This document shows, piece after piece, positions 27,601 through 35,675 of a stretch of DNA of 64,000 nt; positions within the stretch are counted from its first letter, which is position 1; every line of letters starts with the position of its first letter. The DNA comes from Bradyrhizobium semiaridum (GTDB lineage: Bacteria; Pseudomonadota; Alphaproteobacteria; Rhizobiales; Xanthobacteraceae): the NCBI RefSeq assembly GCF_020329505.1, contig NZ_JAGKJJ010000011.1, positions 97,636 to 161,635 on the forward strand. Reading direction: 5' to 3'. Below the pieces are notes generated by a model. The model was not told the origin of the DNA. It ran no database searches and saw only the letters and a list, made by a program, of their open reading frames with translations. The translations under genes and the position numbers were made by a program.

Positions 27601-30103
27601 TGATGGTCAGGCTGTGCGTGTCGCTGCGGTCGGCGTCGGCGAACGTCACAATGCCCGATGCCGTGTCGGGCTGCGCGGAACCGGTGGTGCCGTCAATCTC
27701 GGTGATCGCCGCGGTCTGCGGCGCCGAGGTGATGACCGGCTTGTCGTTGGTGCCGGTGACCGTGATGGTGACGGGCACGGTCACTACGCCGCCCTGCTGA
27801 TCGTCGATCTGGATCTGATAGGTCAGCGTCAGCTTCTCGCCGGCGGCGAGATAGTCGAAATTCCGGTCGGCGGCCGTGAAGGTCCAGTCGCGCGATCCCG
27901 TCACGCCGCCGGTCGAATCGGTCAGCGTGCCCAGCGACAGCCAGCTCAGCACCGTCGCTTGGTCGGCGAGGCCCGAGGTGACGCCCGATCCGGTCACGGA
28001 GGCGATCGTGACGCGGTGGGTGTCGCTGAGGTCGAGATCGACGAAGCTCACCGTGCCGGATGCGGCATCGAGCTGCTGCGAGCCGGTCGCCCCGGCAGCT
28101 TCGGTGATCGCGGCCCTCTGCGCCGGCGAGGTGACCACCGGCGTGTCATTGGTGCCGGTGACCGTGATGGTAACGGGCAGCGTGACCAGACCGCCCTGAT
28201 GATCGTCGATCTCGACGGTGTAAGTCAGCGTCAGCGTCTCGCCGGCGGCGAGATAGTCGAAATTCCGGTCGGTGGCCGCGAACGTCCAGTTGCGCGATCC
28301 TGTCACGCCATCGGTCGAATCGGTCAACGTCCCCAACGACAGCCAGTTAAGCACCGTCGCATGGTCGGCAAGGCCCGAGGTGACGCCGGACGCCGCGACG
28401 CCGATGATGGTCACCGTGTGGGTATCGGTCAGATCTGCATCGGTGAAGGTGAGCGTGCCGCTCACCCTGTCCGGCACGGCCGAATGCATCGCGTCGGGAA
28501 TCTCAGTAATCGCAGCCGTCTGCGCTGCCGACGTCACCACCGGCGTATCGTCGGTGCCGGTGATCGTGATGGTGAAATCCTTGAATGTGGTCTCGTTGCT
28601 CGGCGCGAAATTGTTGTCGACGCGCGCCGTATAGGTCAGCACCAAGGTTTCGCCGGCGGCCAGGAAATCAAAGGCGCCGTCGGCAAGGCTGTAGGTCCAG
28701 GTCGCGGAGCCGACATTGGTGTTGTCGGGCGCGTGCACGAGAAGCAGCGGAGCCTCGACGGCCTTGATCGCGGCAATCTGCGCCGCCGTCAGCGACGAGG
28801 TGACGTCATTGCTCGCTGCATCATGGTAGGTGAAGTCGGCAAACGTCACCGTGGCGCTTGGCCTATCGCCCTCGTTGACGTCCAGCCATTTGATCTGGTT
28901 CACGACCGTGTCGAGCAGCCCGCTGTGGGTCACACCGGCCCGCTCGGTGAAGCTCTCGTTGAACGTCGCGACCGCCGGCGGTCCGGGGATGTGGTCGGCC
29001 AGACTGCCCCCGGCGTGGCCACCGTGGTCCGATCCGTCGGGAAGGATGCGCAGCAGCAGAGTTTGCGTGACGACGTCGCCGCTGGCCAGCTTGAAGGTGG
29101 TCGTGATCGGGACGACGCTGTCGGTGAAATTCGTCGTGAGCTTGGTGTTGGGATTGTTGTTGTCGGTGAACTTCAGCGCGAAGACGTCGGAGATCAGCTT
29201 CTGCGCGTCGGCCGACAGGTTTGCCGACGAGATGAAGCTGACGCTGCCCTGACCGTTGACGACGGTCTGGGTGCCGGCCCGATCGACGGTCGCGATCGGA
29301 TTGAGCGTCGTCTTGTCGAACAGGATGTAGGAGCCGGTGGTGCCGTCGGGCTCGACCAGCACCTGGAATTTGGCCGGCGGCACGCCGCCGGTGCCCTGCA
29401 CGTCGAAGTCGATTTCGACCAGCACCGCGGTGCCGCGAATGCCCATGGTCGCGACCGGGGTATCGACCTTCATGTCGCCATGCTTGGCGGTCGCGCCGGC
29501 GACGAAAGAGATAGTACCCTGAACGAGGCTGAGCAGCGCCGAATTGCTCGACCCGTTCGGGTCGTAGACCATCTCGTTCAGCACCATCTTCGCATTCGGT
29601 CCGAGACCGAACACGGTGCCGTCGATGAAAGTGATGCCGAGCGTCGAATCGGAGCCGGACTGGACGACGTCGCCCTTGTTGACGTTGTCGCCCTGGTTGA
29701 GGACGATCGCGACGCCGTTGCGGATCGCCGTGGCGTTGCCGATCAGCTTGGTGACGTGACCGATGACCTTGGCCGAATCGGGAGCGCCGCCGGCCTGGGC
29801 ATATTGGGTGTATCCGGTGAGCGCGTTGACGAGGTCGCCGGTGAGATGCGCGCCGTCGGGCGATGCCAGCGCCGCGCGCTTCTCGCCCTTGAAGTAGTCG
29901 TGCAGCACCAGTTCGCGGTCGTCCTTCGACAGCACGAGGTCGAGGCCGGCGCGCTTGAAATCCGCGGTGAAGAGGAATTTACCGTCCTCGACGACGATCG
30001 CGCCCGGCGGTGCGTGCGCAGAAACGCTGTCGACATGGACGGACCCATGCGAGTGAGCATCCAGCTTCGGTAAAAAGCCGTCGAATTTCTCGACAAAGTT
30101 CAC
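24668..30103 (-). CDS. Giant FecR/cadherin-like repeat RTX adhesin (type I secretion substrate)
   Basis: An 1811-residue acidic protein rich in Asp, Gly and Thr, with almost no Cys and no Sec signal peptide. Residues about 112-235 form a FecR-like domain (LNQGDNVNKGDVVQSGSDST, ITFIDGTVFGLGPNAKM, TPVATMGIRGTAVLVEI). Residues about 380-1690 are cadherin/VCBS-like beta-sandwich repeats joined by TVTGTNDTPVVTS-type linkers; three are near-identical 134-residue units. Residues 1693-1811 carry an RTX motif (LTGGAGADQFVF) and a type I secretion C-terminus (DTITDFTPGQDKIDL). The start is a GTG at 30103 with a poor ribosome site. It is probably cell-surface and involved in attachment. A long plus-strand frame across it is only its shadow. 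Confidence 0.85.
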   Translation of the reverse strand: MNFVEKFDGFLPKLDAHSHGSVHVDSVSAHAPPGAIVVEDGKFLFTADFKRAGLDLVLSKDDRELVLHDYFKGEKRAALASPDGAHLTGDLVNALTGYTQYAQAGGAPDSAKVIGHVTKLIGNATAIRNGVAIVLNQGDNVNKGDVVQSGSDSTLGITFIDGTVFGLGPNAKMVLNEMVYDPNGSSNSALLSLVQGTISFVAGATAKHGDMKVDTPVATMGIRGTAVLVEIDFDVQGTGGVPPAKFQVLVEPDGTTGSYILFDKTTLNPIATVDRAGTQTVVNGQGSVSFISSANLSADAQKLISDVFALKFTDNNNPNTKLTTNFTDSVVPITTTFKLASGDVVTQTLLLRILPDGSDHGGHAGGSLADHIPGPPAVATFNESFTERAGVTHSGLLDTVVNQIKWLDVNEGDRPSATVTFADFTYHDAASNDVTSSLTAAQIAAIKAVEAPLLLVHAPDNTNVGSATWTYSLADGAFDFLAAGETLVLTYTARVDNNFAPSNETTFKDFTITITGTDDTPVVTSAAQTAAITEIPDAMHSAVPDRVSGTLTFTDADLTDTHTVTIIGVAASGVTSGLADHATVLNWLSLGTLTDSTDGVTGSRNWTFAATDRNFDYLAAGETLTLTYTVEIDDHQGGLVTLPVTITVTGTNDTPVVTSPAQRAAITEAAGATGSQQLDAASGTVSFVDLDLSDTHRVTIASVTGSGVTSGLADQATVLSWLSLGTLTDSTGGVTGSRDWTFTAADRNFDYLAAGEKLTLTYQIQIDDQQGGVVTVPVTITVTGTNDKPVITSAPQTAAITEIDGTTGSAQPDTASGIVTFADADRSDTHSLTITGVTEQGATAGLADHATVLSWLSLGTLTDSTGGVTGSRAWTFTAADHNFDYLAVGETLTLTYTVQLADNHGAVTTEPITITINGSNDAPTLADVNAGSLTDTAAKDSFGSITGLLQGHDVDDGETATLTYAALDAGDHPVNTAVTGLYGSLTVNADGSYTYVPDAAAIDALTAGNYADTFTVETIDAHGAHGTATLTINVTGVNDAPVTTDDVVSIPGNTGSAAGSLLANDSDAEHNALSISGVGNEVATSGQFTVEGIYGELVVDPLTGTYTYTLGVTAAQAAAVAALPGGVNGVEQFTYQAFDGALGTYGHLVVKVEGINDAPIFTGNDLAVTYMPGSSAVALVDGVAAQDVDNVVFDGGSLTVAVTSGGHAGDTLTIVGNDHIFLDADNNVLFDADGVGGEGAVLIGTMTSGLDNLTVDFNANADPAAVAALAQAIEFENADTAAEGGTRTVTFTLRDGSGAANDSSSFTASVDVDGNHPATITGDISGVVYEDDHVVIPSGQTIANDVDSGTLSVQDVDPNQDYFLPVDQSALTGFYGDFTFDPDSGHWTYALVHDRVDQLAAGQIAYDTLTVTTADGTTQAITIEVNGTNDAPVVTANDLLLTYVPHGDAVAIVDTVSVSDIDSSDFDGGSLTATITDGRHDGDLLTITADDFISVSGTTVMFDADGDGSAPAVAIGTLSDSVDPAIDLNDKATSDAIAHLIQAIHFQSIDGNPVGGQRTVEFTLNDGDGIDHNGHDSGTLYATVDVDQAPLIVTNNLQIFEEGQTITIGGLSVSDPDAGSTEFFTFDAESTAGFVTPSNETGSVDDISGTLNSGLTYAPGPDVPLSDKITLTVKDGLGATDIVNLIFNVAGEGNVSLQGTGGKDVIIATGYSDTLTGGAGADQFVFRAGTGSDTITDFTPGQDKIDLLDSMPFTSGDTESFNAWISDNTAVEQVGNDTLIHLDIGDSIRLSNVSRSSLHANDFILHPGVIT
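27330..28536. repeat. Three tandem 402-bp repeats inside the adhesin gene
   Basis: The landmark cgaaatt recurs at 27454, 27856 and 28258, exactly 402 bases apart, and flanking sequence is nearly identical between copies. Each copy encodes 134 residues with the core LSLGTLTDSTGGVTGSR. A fourth, more diverged unit lies upstream near 28667. The exact period keeps the reading frame, so copy number can change by recombination without breaking the gene. Confidence 0.85.
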
Positions 30104-30696
30104 CGGGGGGTCACCGCAATGAGGTTAATATTACGAAGAATATGCAAAGAACTAAGCTTGCATATCATCGGACAGCACCTGACGAAACTGTCCTGTGCTT
30201 GTCCCGCCAGCCGCCCGGCGGCTGACCATAACGAATCGATCGCCGGCCTCTCGACCCGATTCCAAGTATTCCGGATTTATTGTTAGGTATCGTAGGGCGG
30301 GATTCGAACCTGAATTCGTATTCATCCACGTATTCGTGGTATTGGCTGGCATTTCTCTTCTGTACCTCTATTCCATCCGGGATTCCGTGCGGGACTTGAA
30401 CCCATTTTTGCGGCTAAAGCTGTGAATTGGTTTACAAATCGTGGAATTTTCGCGCCGGCCGCCCATTAACCAGAAAGTCAGCATAAGGCGTCGCGAGTCG
30501 GCAAAAGGTTCGGCGAAACCTGTTCACAAAACCGGTAAAGTTTTCGGGACTCGCACGAGGCGACCTTTAGGGTCTTTGCGGCTCTCCCTACATGTTTAAA
30601 CGGATTCGAAGCGCCGTCTGCCACGCTGACGGAAAGGAAACGATCTGGTCGCGTGCGCGGTAACATCATCCGCCGATGCCCGGACGGGGGTGTCAG
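30104..30696. promoter_or_regulatory. Divergent control region of adhesin and LapG-type protease
   Basis: About 590 bases, more AT-rich than the surroundings, between two divergent starts. It holds a perfect inverted repeat atatgcaa (30140-30147) / ttgcatat (30158-30165) about 40 bases upstream of the adhesin GTG, a plausible operator. It also has two minus-strand segments resembling tRNA T-arms, gggattcgaacc (30299-30310) and gggacttgaaccc (30391-30403), without a foldable tRNA around them. I see no convincing coding frame. Confidence 0.5.
30140..30165. promoter_or_regulatory. Inverted repeat upstream of the adhesin gene
   Basis: Perfect 8-base arms, atatgcaa and ttgcatat, with a 10-base spacer, lie 37 bases upstream of the adhesin start, within the expected promoter. 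The AT-rich symmetry suits a dimeric repressor or activator. No regulator is identified. Confidence 0.4.
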
Positions 30697-31449
30697 ATGG
30701 GAATCGCTTGTTACTCGCGTGCGCTGCGCGCCGTCGTGCTGGCTTGCGGCCTCGCTTTGATCGCGCCGCTCGGCCAACTCAGCGCAGCCTCGCTGCTCTC
30801 GCCCGGCCCGGCCGAACTAATGAAGAAGTCGGGCGAACCCTTCGGGCAGCCGACCAGCCTGCTCGCGGAAGGCGGGCTGCGCGACAAATGGCTCGGCCTG
30901 CAACACCATCTCACCGACGATCTGGTGCAGCTTGCGATCTGCGAAGGCAACCGTGCCGGCTGCGGATCGCCCGAGGCGCTGCGCTTCCTCGCGATCGTCG
31001 ATGCCGGACGGGCGCGCAGCGGCCGTGCCCGGCTCGGCGAGATCAACCGCGCCATCAACCTTGCGATTCGCCCCGGCACCGATCTCGCGCAATACGGCGA
31101 GATCGATGTCTGGAGTTCGCCGCTCGCGACCTTCGGCCGAGGTGCCGGCGACTGCGAGGACTACGCGATCGCGAAATTCGTGGCCCTGCGGATGGCCGGC
31201 GTCGCGGCGGAGGATCTGCGCATCGTCGTGATGCACGATTTGCTCGGCGGTGAGGATCATGCCGTCGTCGCAGCGCGGCTCGACGGCCACTGGCTGACGC
31301 TCGACAACCGCCGCATGGCGATGATCGAGGACACCTCGATCAGGAGCTTTCGCCCCAGCTTCGTCATCGATCAGCGCGGCGTCAGCAAATATGTCGATGC
31401 GCTGCCCGTTACCGAGGTTGCATTGCGGCCGGCGACGCGGGTGAATTGA
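30697..31449 (+). CDS. LapG-type transglutaminase-like cysteine protease (BTLCP)
   Basis: About 250 residues with an N-terminal signal peptide (MGIACYSRALRAVVLACGLA then LIAPLGQLSAAS), so periplasmic. The triad of the bacterial transglutaminase-like cysteine proteinase family is visible: Cys153 in GAGDCEDYAIAKF, His188 in GEDHAVVAA and Asp203 in HWLTLDNRR. Pseudomonas LapG of this family cleaves the N-terminal region of the giant adhesin LapA to release it. Here the gene is divergent from a giant RTX adhesin, a natural but unproven target. The ATG at 30697 is preferred over 30676 for its signal peptide and ggggg site. No LapD is present in the window. Confidence 0.82.
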   Translation: MGIACYSRALRAVVLACGLALIAPLGQLSAASLLSPGPAELMKKSGEPFGQPTSLLAEGGLRDKWLGLQHHLTDDLVQLAICEGNRAGCGSPEALRFLAIVDAGRARSGRARLGEINRAINLAIRPGTDLAQYGEIDVWSSPLATFGRGAGDCEDYAIAKFVALRMAGVAAEDLRIVVMHDLLGGEDHAVVAARLDGHWLTLDNRRMAMIEDTSIRSFRPSFVIDQRGVSKYVDALPVTEVALRPATRVN

Positions 31450-31468
31450 CCGATCGACACTCTATTCC

Positions 31469-31541
31469 GTCATTGCGAGGAACGAAGCGACTAAGCAATC
31501 CACTGATCCGCATGTGGCGGCGTGGATTGCTTCGCGGAGCG
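31469..31541. repeat. Palindromic repeat between convergent genes
   Basis: The left arm gtcattgcgaggaacgaagc followed by gactaagcaatcca faces tggattgcttcgcggagcg, an imperfect inverted repeat, with a further degenerate tail to about 31590. It separates the LapG-type protease gene from the convergent Liv-type binding protein. Confidence 0.65.
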
Positions 31542-31602
31542 TGTCATCGGGCGCGCATTCGCGCGACCCGTTGGCTCATAACGACGTCCGGAAGAGATCT
31601 CC

Positions 31603-32802
31603 TCAGAACATCAGATTGTCCTTCACCAGAACCCAGCGGCCGCCCTTGACCTGCTGCACCTGGGTGATGGTGTTGGCGAGGTGGTCGGTCTTGGAGAACT
31701 TGGTTGGCGGCGAGTTGAAGATGTCGAGGAACTTATCACCTGATTCCAGCGCGTCGAGCATCTTCTGTCCGGTGAGGTCCTTGCCCGCCTTTTGAGCGTA
31801 GAAAGCGAAGGTCATCACCGCGTTGTAGCCGATGATCGCCTGGGTATTGGCGTCGGCGTTGAACATCTTCTTGTAGTTGATGAGCCAGTCCTTCACCTTG
31901 CCCTTGGCCGTATCCTCATAGGGAATCTCGAACCCCGACGCGGCATAGAGCCCTTCGACCGCCTCCTTGCCGAGCGCCGGCACTTCGAGCACGTTGGTCG
32001 GCGTGGCGCCGAGGAAAGTGACATCCCAACCGAGCTTCTTGGCTTCGCCCATCGCGCCGATGGTCTCGCGGATCACGGTGCCGAGCACGACGAGGTCGCA
32101 GCCGTCGGCCTTCATCTTGGCGACCTGGGCCGAGAAGTCCGAGGCGCCGCGCTTGTAGCTGGTGACCGAGGCCGGCTGCAGCTTCATCGTTGTGAGCTGC
32201 TGGGTGAAGCCATCGAGCACATTCTTCCCGTACTCGTCGTCCTGATGCATGATGCAGGGCTTCTTGAAGTTCTTCCACTCCACCATGTATTTCAGCGCGG
32301 CACGCGTGCTCTCGACATAGGGCAGCAGGTTGTTGAACTTCAGCCGCTCCTGCGGCTTGCTCGGATCGAACTTGAAGGTGAACTCCGCAGCGGTGAGCGG
32401 GAACAGTTGCAAGACGCCGGCATCGAACAGCACATCCTGCGCGGCGAGCACGGTCGGCGAGCCCATCGCGCCGATCATCGCGAAGATCTTGTCGCGCTCG
32501 ACCATTTTCTGCGACGCCAGCACGGCCTTCTTCGGATCGTAGCCGTTGTCTTCGAGGATCAGCTTGATCTTGCGGCCGTTGATGCCGCCCGCGGCATTGA
32601 TCTCCTCGACTGCCATCTTCATGCCGTTGGACACCGGAACGCCCCAGACCTTGATCGGGCCGGAGAGGTCCTGATGCGTGCCGATCACGATCTCGGTCGG
32701 CGAGATCCCCTCGTTGGTCACCTTGGTCTGGGCCGCGGCGGGCAGGCAGGTCAGCGCCAGAGCGCTCACCGCAAGGCCCAGCGCTTTCAGCGATTTCGAC
32801 AT
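31603..32802 (-). CDS. Branched-chain-type ABC importer periplasmic binding protein (LivK-like)
   Basis: A 399-residue binding protein with signal peptide MSKSLKALGLAVSALALTCL ending near PAAAQ. The body starts GISPTEIVIGTHQDLSGPIK and has INAAGGINGRKIKLILEDNG, both standard for the LivJ/LivK-like family. The ATG at 32802 has a perfect aaggaggag site. It is the distal gene of a Liv cluster that also carries an acyl-CoA ligase, so the ligand may be a carboxylic acid rather than an amino acid; this is inference from context. Confidence 0.87.
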   Translation of the reverse strand: MSKSLKALGLAVSALALTCLPAAAQTKVTNEGISPTEIVIGTHQDLSGPIKVWGVPVSNGMKMAVEEINAAGGINGRKIKLILEDNGYDPKKAVLASQKMVERDKIFAMIGAMGSPTVLAAQDVLFDAGVLQLFPLTAAEFTFKFDPSKPQERLKFNNLLPYVESTRAALKYMVEWKNFKKPCIMHQDDEYGKNVLDGFTQQLTTMKLQPASVTSYKRGASDFSAQVAKMKADGCDLVVLGTVIRETIGAMGEAKKLGWDVTFLGATPTNVLEVPALGKEAVEGLYAASGFEIPYEDTAKGKVKDWLINYKKMFNADANTQAIIGYNAVMTFAFYAQKAGKDLTGQKMLDALESGDKFLDIFNSPPTKFSKTDHLANTITQVQQVKGGRWVLVKDNLMF

Positions 32803-32898
32803 TGCAGTCTCCTCCTTCAATGGCCCCTTGTTGAGCGAAGGGTCGGGCCTGCTCAGGCCTTCGCCGTTTCGGTTTGCCGCCTCCTCGACGCGGCCGCT

Positions 32899-34737
32899 CT
32901 AGGCGACTGCGCGTTCGCCATACATGGCGTCGATCTCGGCGGCGTAGCGCTTGTTCACGAAGCTGCGCTTCAGCTTCATGGTCGGCGTCAGCTCCTCGTC
33001 CTCGGGCGTGAGCTGGCGCTCGATCAGATAGAACTTCTTGATGGTCTCGACCCGCGCGAACTTGGCGTTGACCGCCTCGATCTCGCGCTGGATCAGATCC
33101 TGGACCTCGCGGGCGCGGCACAGGCTGGCGTAATTGGTGAATGGGATGTCGTGATCCTGCGCGAATTTCTCGACATTCTCCTGATCGATCATGATCAGGC
33201 AGGTGAGGTACGGCCGCTTGTCGCCGATCACCACCGCATCCGAGACGTAAGGTGAGAATTTGAGCTGGTTCTCGATCTCCGACGGCGTGATGTTCTTGCC
33301 GCCCGAGGTGATGATGATGTCCTTCATCCGGTCGGTGATCTTGACATAGCCTTCATTATCGATCGTACCGACGTCGCCGGTGTGCAGCCAGCCCTTGGCG
33401 TCGATCGTCTCGGCGGTCTTCTCCGGCTGGTTGAGATAGCCCATGAACAGGAAGTCGCCCTTGATCAGGATCTCGCCCTTCGGGCAGATCATCACCTCGC
33501 CCCAGGGGGCGGCCTTGCCGACCGAGCCGAGCTTTATGCGCTCCGTCGGCATGATGGTGGCGACGCCGCAATTCTCGGTCTGGCCGTAGACTTCGCGCAT
33601 GTCGATGCCGAGCGCGAGATACCAGCGGATCAGGTCCGGCGAGATCGGCGCCGCGCCGGTGAAAGCGATCCGGCAGCGGTCGAGCCCGAGCATGCGGCGG
33701 ATGTTGCGGAACACCAGCCAGTAGGCGGCTCGGTTGGCGAGCCGCAGCGACAGCGGTGGCGTCTGGCCTTCGAGCCGGCACTCGGTCATGCGGTTGCCGA
33801 TCGCGAGCGCGCGGGCATACATCCAGTTCTGGAACGGGGTCGCGTCCTTCAGCGCGATGGTGATGCCGGAATAGAATTTTTCCCAGATCCGCGGCACCGC
33901 GAGGAACGCGGTCGGCTGCACCTCGCGCAGATTGTCCGGCACGGTTTCGGGGCTCTCGGCGAAATTCATCACCGAGCCGAGCGCGACCGAGATGTAGTAG
34001 CCGCCGACCCGCTCGGCGACGTGGCACAGCGGCAGGAACACCAGCCGCTCCTCGCTGTCGGTCGAGGGGAACAGATCGTTGGCATGGCGCATCTGGTGCG
34101 TCACGCTGCGATTGGCGTGCATCGCACCCTTGGGCGGGCCCGTGGTACCCGACGTATAGACCAGGATCGCGAGGTCGGATGCGGTGCGGCTGCCGATCAT
34201 CTCGTCCCACAGCGCCGCGTTACCCTGCGCGTGGTTGCGGCCGAGCGCCGTGAACTCGGCGAGCGACAGCACCATCGGATCGGAGAAGCCGCTGAGGCCC
34301 TCCATGTCGAACACGACGATCTTCTCCAGTGTCGGGCAGCGCGCCCGGCAGGCCAGCACCTTGTCGAGTTGCTCCTCGTCTTCGACGAAAATGACCTTGG
34401 TACGGGAGTCATTGACGAGGTATTCGACCTGCGCCGCCGAGTCGGTCGGGTAGATGCCCGACGACACGCCCCCGGCGCACAGGATGCCCATGTCGGCATG
34501 GACCCATTCCGGCACCGCGTTGGCGATGATCGAGGCGACATCGCCGGGGCGGAAGCCGATCGCATGCAGGCCGTAGGCGATGTCCTTTGAAATCTGCAGC
34601 CATTCGCGCCAACTGGTCGGCTGCCAGATGCCGAACTTCTTCTCGCGGATCGCGGGCTTGTCGCCACGCGTCTCCACCGCGCGCAGAAAACTCCTTGCGA
34701 TCGTGTCGGCGACCGTCAGCACCGCCGGTCCGGCCAT
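32899..34737 (-). CDS. AMP-forming acyl-CoA synthetase (long-chain FadD/FACS type)
   Basis: A 612-residue adenylate-forming enzyme. The ATP-binding motif YTSGTTGPPKGAMHANRS lies near residue 193, followed by EVYGQTENCG and GWLHTGDVGTIDNEGYVKIT DRMKD-type motifs near the end. It joins a carboxylic acid to CoA through an acyl-adenylate. Located between the LivF ATPase and the binding-protein gene on the same strand, it probably traps the imported acid as its CoA ester. The chain type cannot be told from sequence. Confidence 0.85.
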   Translation of the reverse strand: MAGPAVLTVADTIARSFLRAVETRGDKPAIREKKFGIWQPTSWREWLQISKDIAYGLHAIGFRPGDVASIIANAVPEWVHADMGILCAGGVSSGIYPTDSAAQVEYLVNDSRTKVIFVEDEEQLDKVLACRARCPTLEKIVVFDMEGLSGFSDPMVLSLAEFTALGRNHAQGNAALWDEMIGSRTASDLAILVYTSGTTGPPKGAMHANRSVTHQMRHANDLFPSTDSEERLVFLPLCHVAERVGGYYISVALGSVMNFAESPETVPDNLREVQPTAFLAVPRIWEKFYSGITIALKDATPFQNWMYARALAIGNRMTECRLEGQTPPLSLRLANRAAYWLVFRNIRRMLGLDRCRIAFTGAAPISPDLIRWYLALGIDMREVYGQTENCGVATIMPTERIKLGSVGKAAPWGEVMICPKGEILIKGDFLFMGYLNQPEKTAETIDAKGWLHTGDVGTIDNEGYVKITDRMKDIIITSGGKNITPSEIENQLKFSPYVSDAVVIGDKRPYLTCLIMIDQENVEKFAQDHDIPFTNYASLCRAREVQDLIQREIEAVNAKFARVETIKKFYLIERQLTPEDEELTPTMKLKRSFVNKRYAAEIDAMYGERAVA

Positions 34738-34885
34738 GCGCGTTCCCTCCTCTGTCGCCCGCCGCGCGCGCCGGTCTTGGTGCCGGTCTTGTTCGCTCAG
34801 CAGGCCTGAAATCTAGCTCCAAGTCCCTCGCGACGCCAAATCTACCTTAGTCGTCCCTGGCGCTATCCCGGATCACCAGGCCGGC

Positions 34886-35665
34886 CTAGCGCCAGGTCTT
34901 CTTCTTCTTCCAGCGCCGCTCGCCCCGCGCGCCTTGCTCCTTGGCGCCGAGATAGAACTCCTGGATGTCGGGCGAATGCATCAGCCGCTCGCAGGTGTCA
35001 TTCATGACGACGCGGCCGATCTCCAGCACATAGCCGTAATGCGCCGTCTCCAGCGCGATCTTGGCATTCTGCTCGACCAGCAGGATCGACATGCCCTGCT
35101 CCTCATTGACGCGGCGGATGATGGTGAAGATCTCCTTCACCAGGATCGGCGAGAGGCCCAGCGACGGCTCGTCGAGCAGCAGCAGCGTCGGACGGTTCAT
35201 CAGCGCCCGCCCGATCGCGAGCATCTGCTGCTCGCCGCCCGAAAGCTGCCCGGCGGGCTGGCCCAACCGCTCCTTCAACCGTGGAAAATAGCCGTAGACA
35301 CGCTCCAGGTCCTGCGCCACGCCGTCGCGGTCCTTGCGCGGATAAGCGCCCATCATCAGGTTCTCGCGCACCGACAGAAACGGAAACACCTCCCTCCCCT
35401 CCGGCACGTGGCTGAGGCCGAGTCGCACGATCTTGTCGGCCTCCATGCGCTGGATCGGCTTGCCGAGGAATTCGATCGATCCCTTCTGCGGATCGAGGAT
35501 GCCGGAGATCGTCTTCAGCACCGTGGTCTTGCCGGCGCCGTTGGCCCCGAGCAGCGTCACGATCCGGCCGCGCGGCACCTCGAGGCTGATGCCGCGGATG
35601 GCCATGATCGGCCCGTAATAGCTCTCGATATTGCTGAGCTTGAGGATGATGTCCGGCGTGCTCAT
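34886..35665 (-). CDS. Branched-chain-type ABC importer ATPase (LivF-like)
   Basis: A 259-residue ATPase with Walker A LLGANGAGKTTVLKTISG, signature LSGGEQQMLAIGRAL and Walker B LLLDEPSLGLSP, the standard LivF set. The ATG at 35665 is chosen ten bases after the LivG stop; a longer frame to 35704 would run into livG. The C-terminus extends beyond the family average with a basic tail (GARGERRWKKKKTWR). Confidence 0.9.
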   Translation of the reverse strand: MSTPDIILKLSNIESYYGPIMAIRGISLEVPRGRIVTLLGANGAGKTTVLKTISGILDPQKGSIEFLGKPIQRMEADKIVRLGLSHVPEGREVFPFLSVRENLMMGAYPRKDRDGVAQDLERVYGYFPRLKERLGQPAGQLSGGEQQMLAIGRALMNRPTLLLLDEPSLGLSPILVKEIFTIIRRVNEEQGMSILLVEQNAKIALETAHYGYVLEIGRVVMNDTCERLMHSPDIQEFYLGAKEQGARGERRWKKKKTWR

Positions 35666-35675
35666 GGCATCATCC

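Noticed and set aside
27330..28536. CRISPR-like array
   Set aside because: The repeats are long, coding, directly adjacent and in frame with the adhesin; there are no short spacers.
26291..30073. A 1260-codon open frame on the plus strand
   Set aside because: It is the exact antisense of the adhesin gene, has Arg/Asp/Val-heavy composition with no domain, and arises from the low-stop composition of GC-rich repeats.
30290..30480. tRNA gene on the minus strand
   Set aside because: T-arm-like cores are present, but no matching acceptor stem, D-arm or anticodon stem can be built at tRNA spacing.
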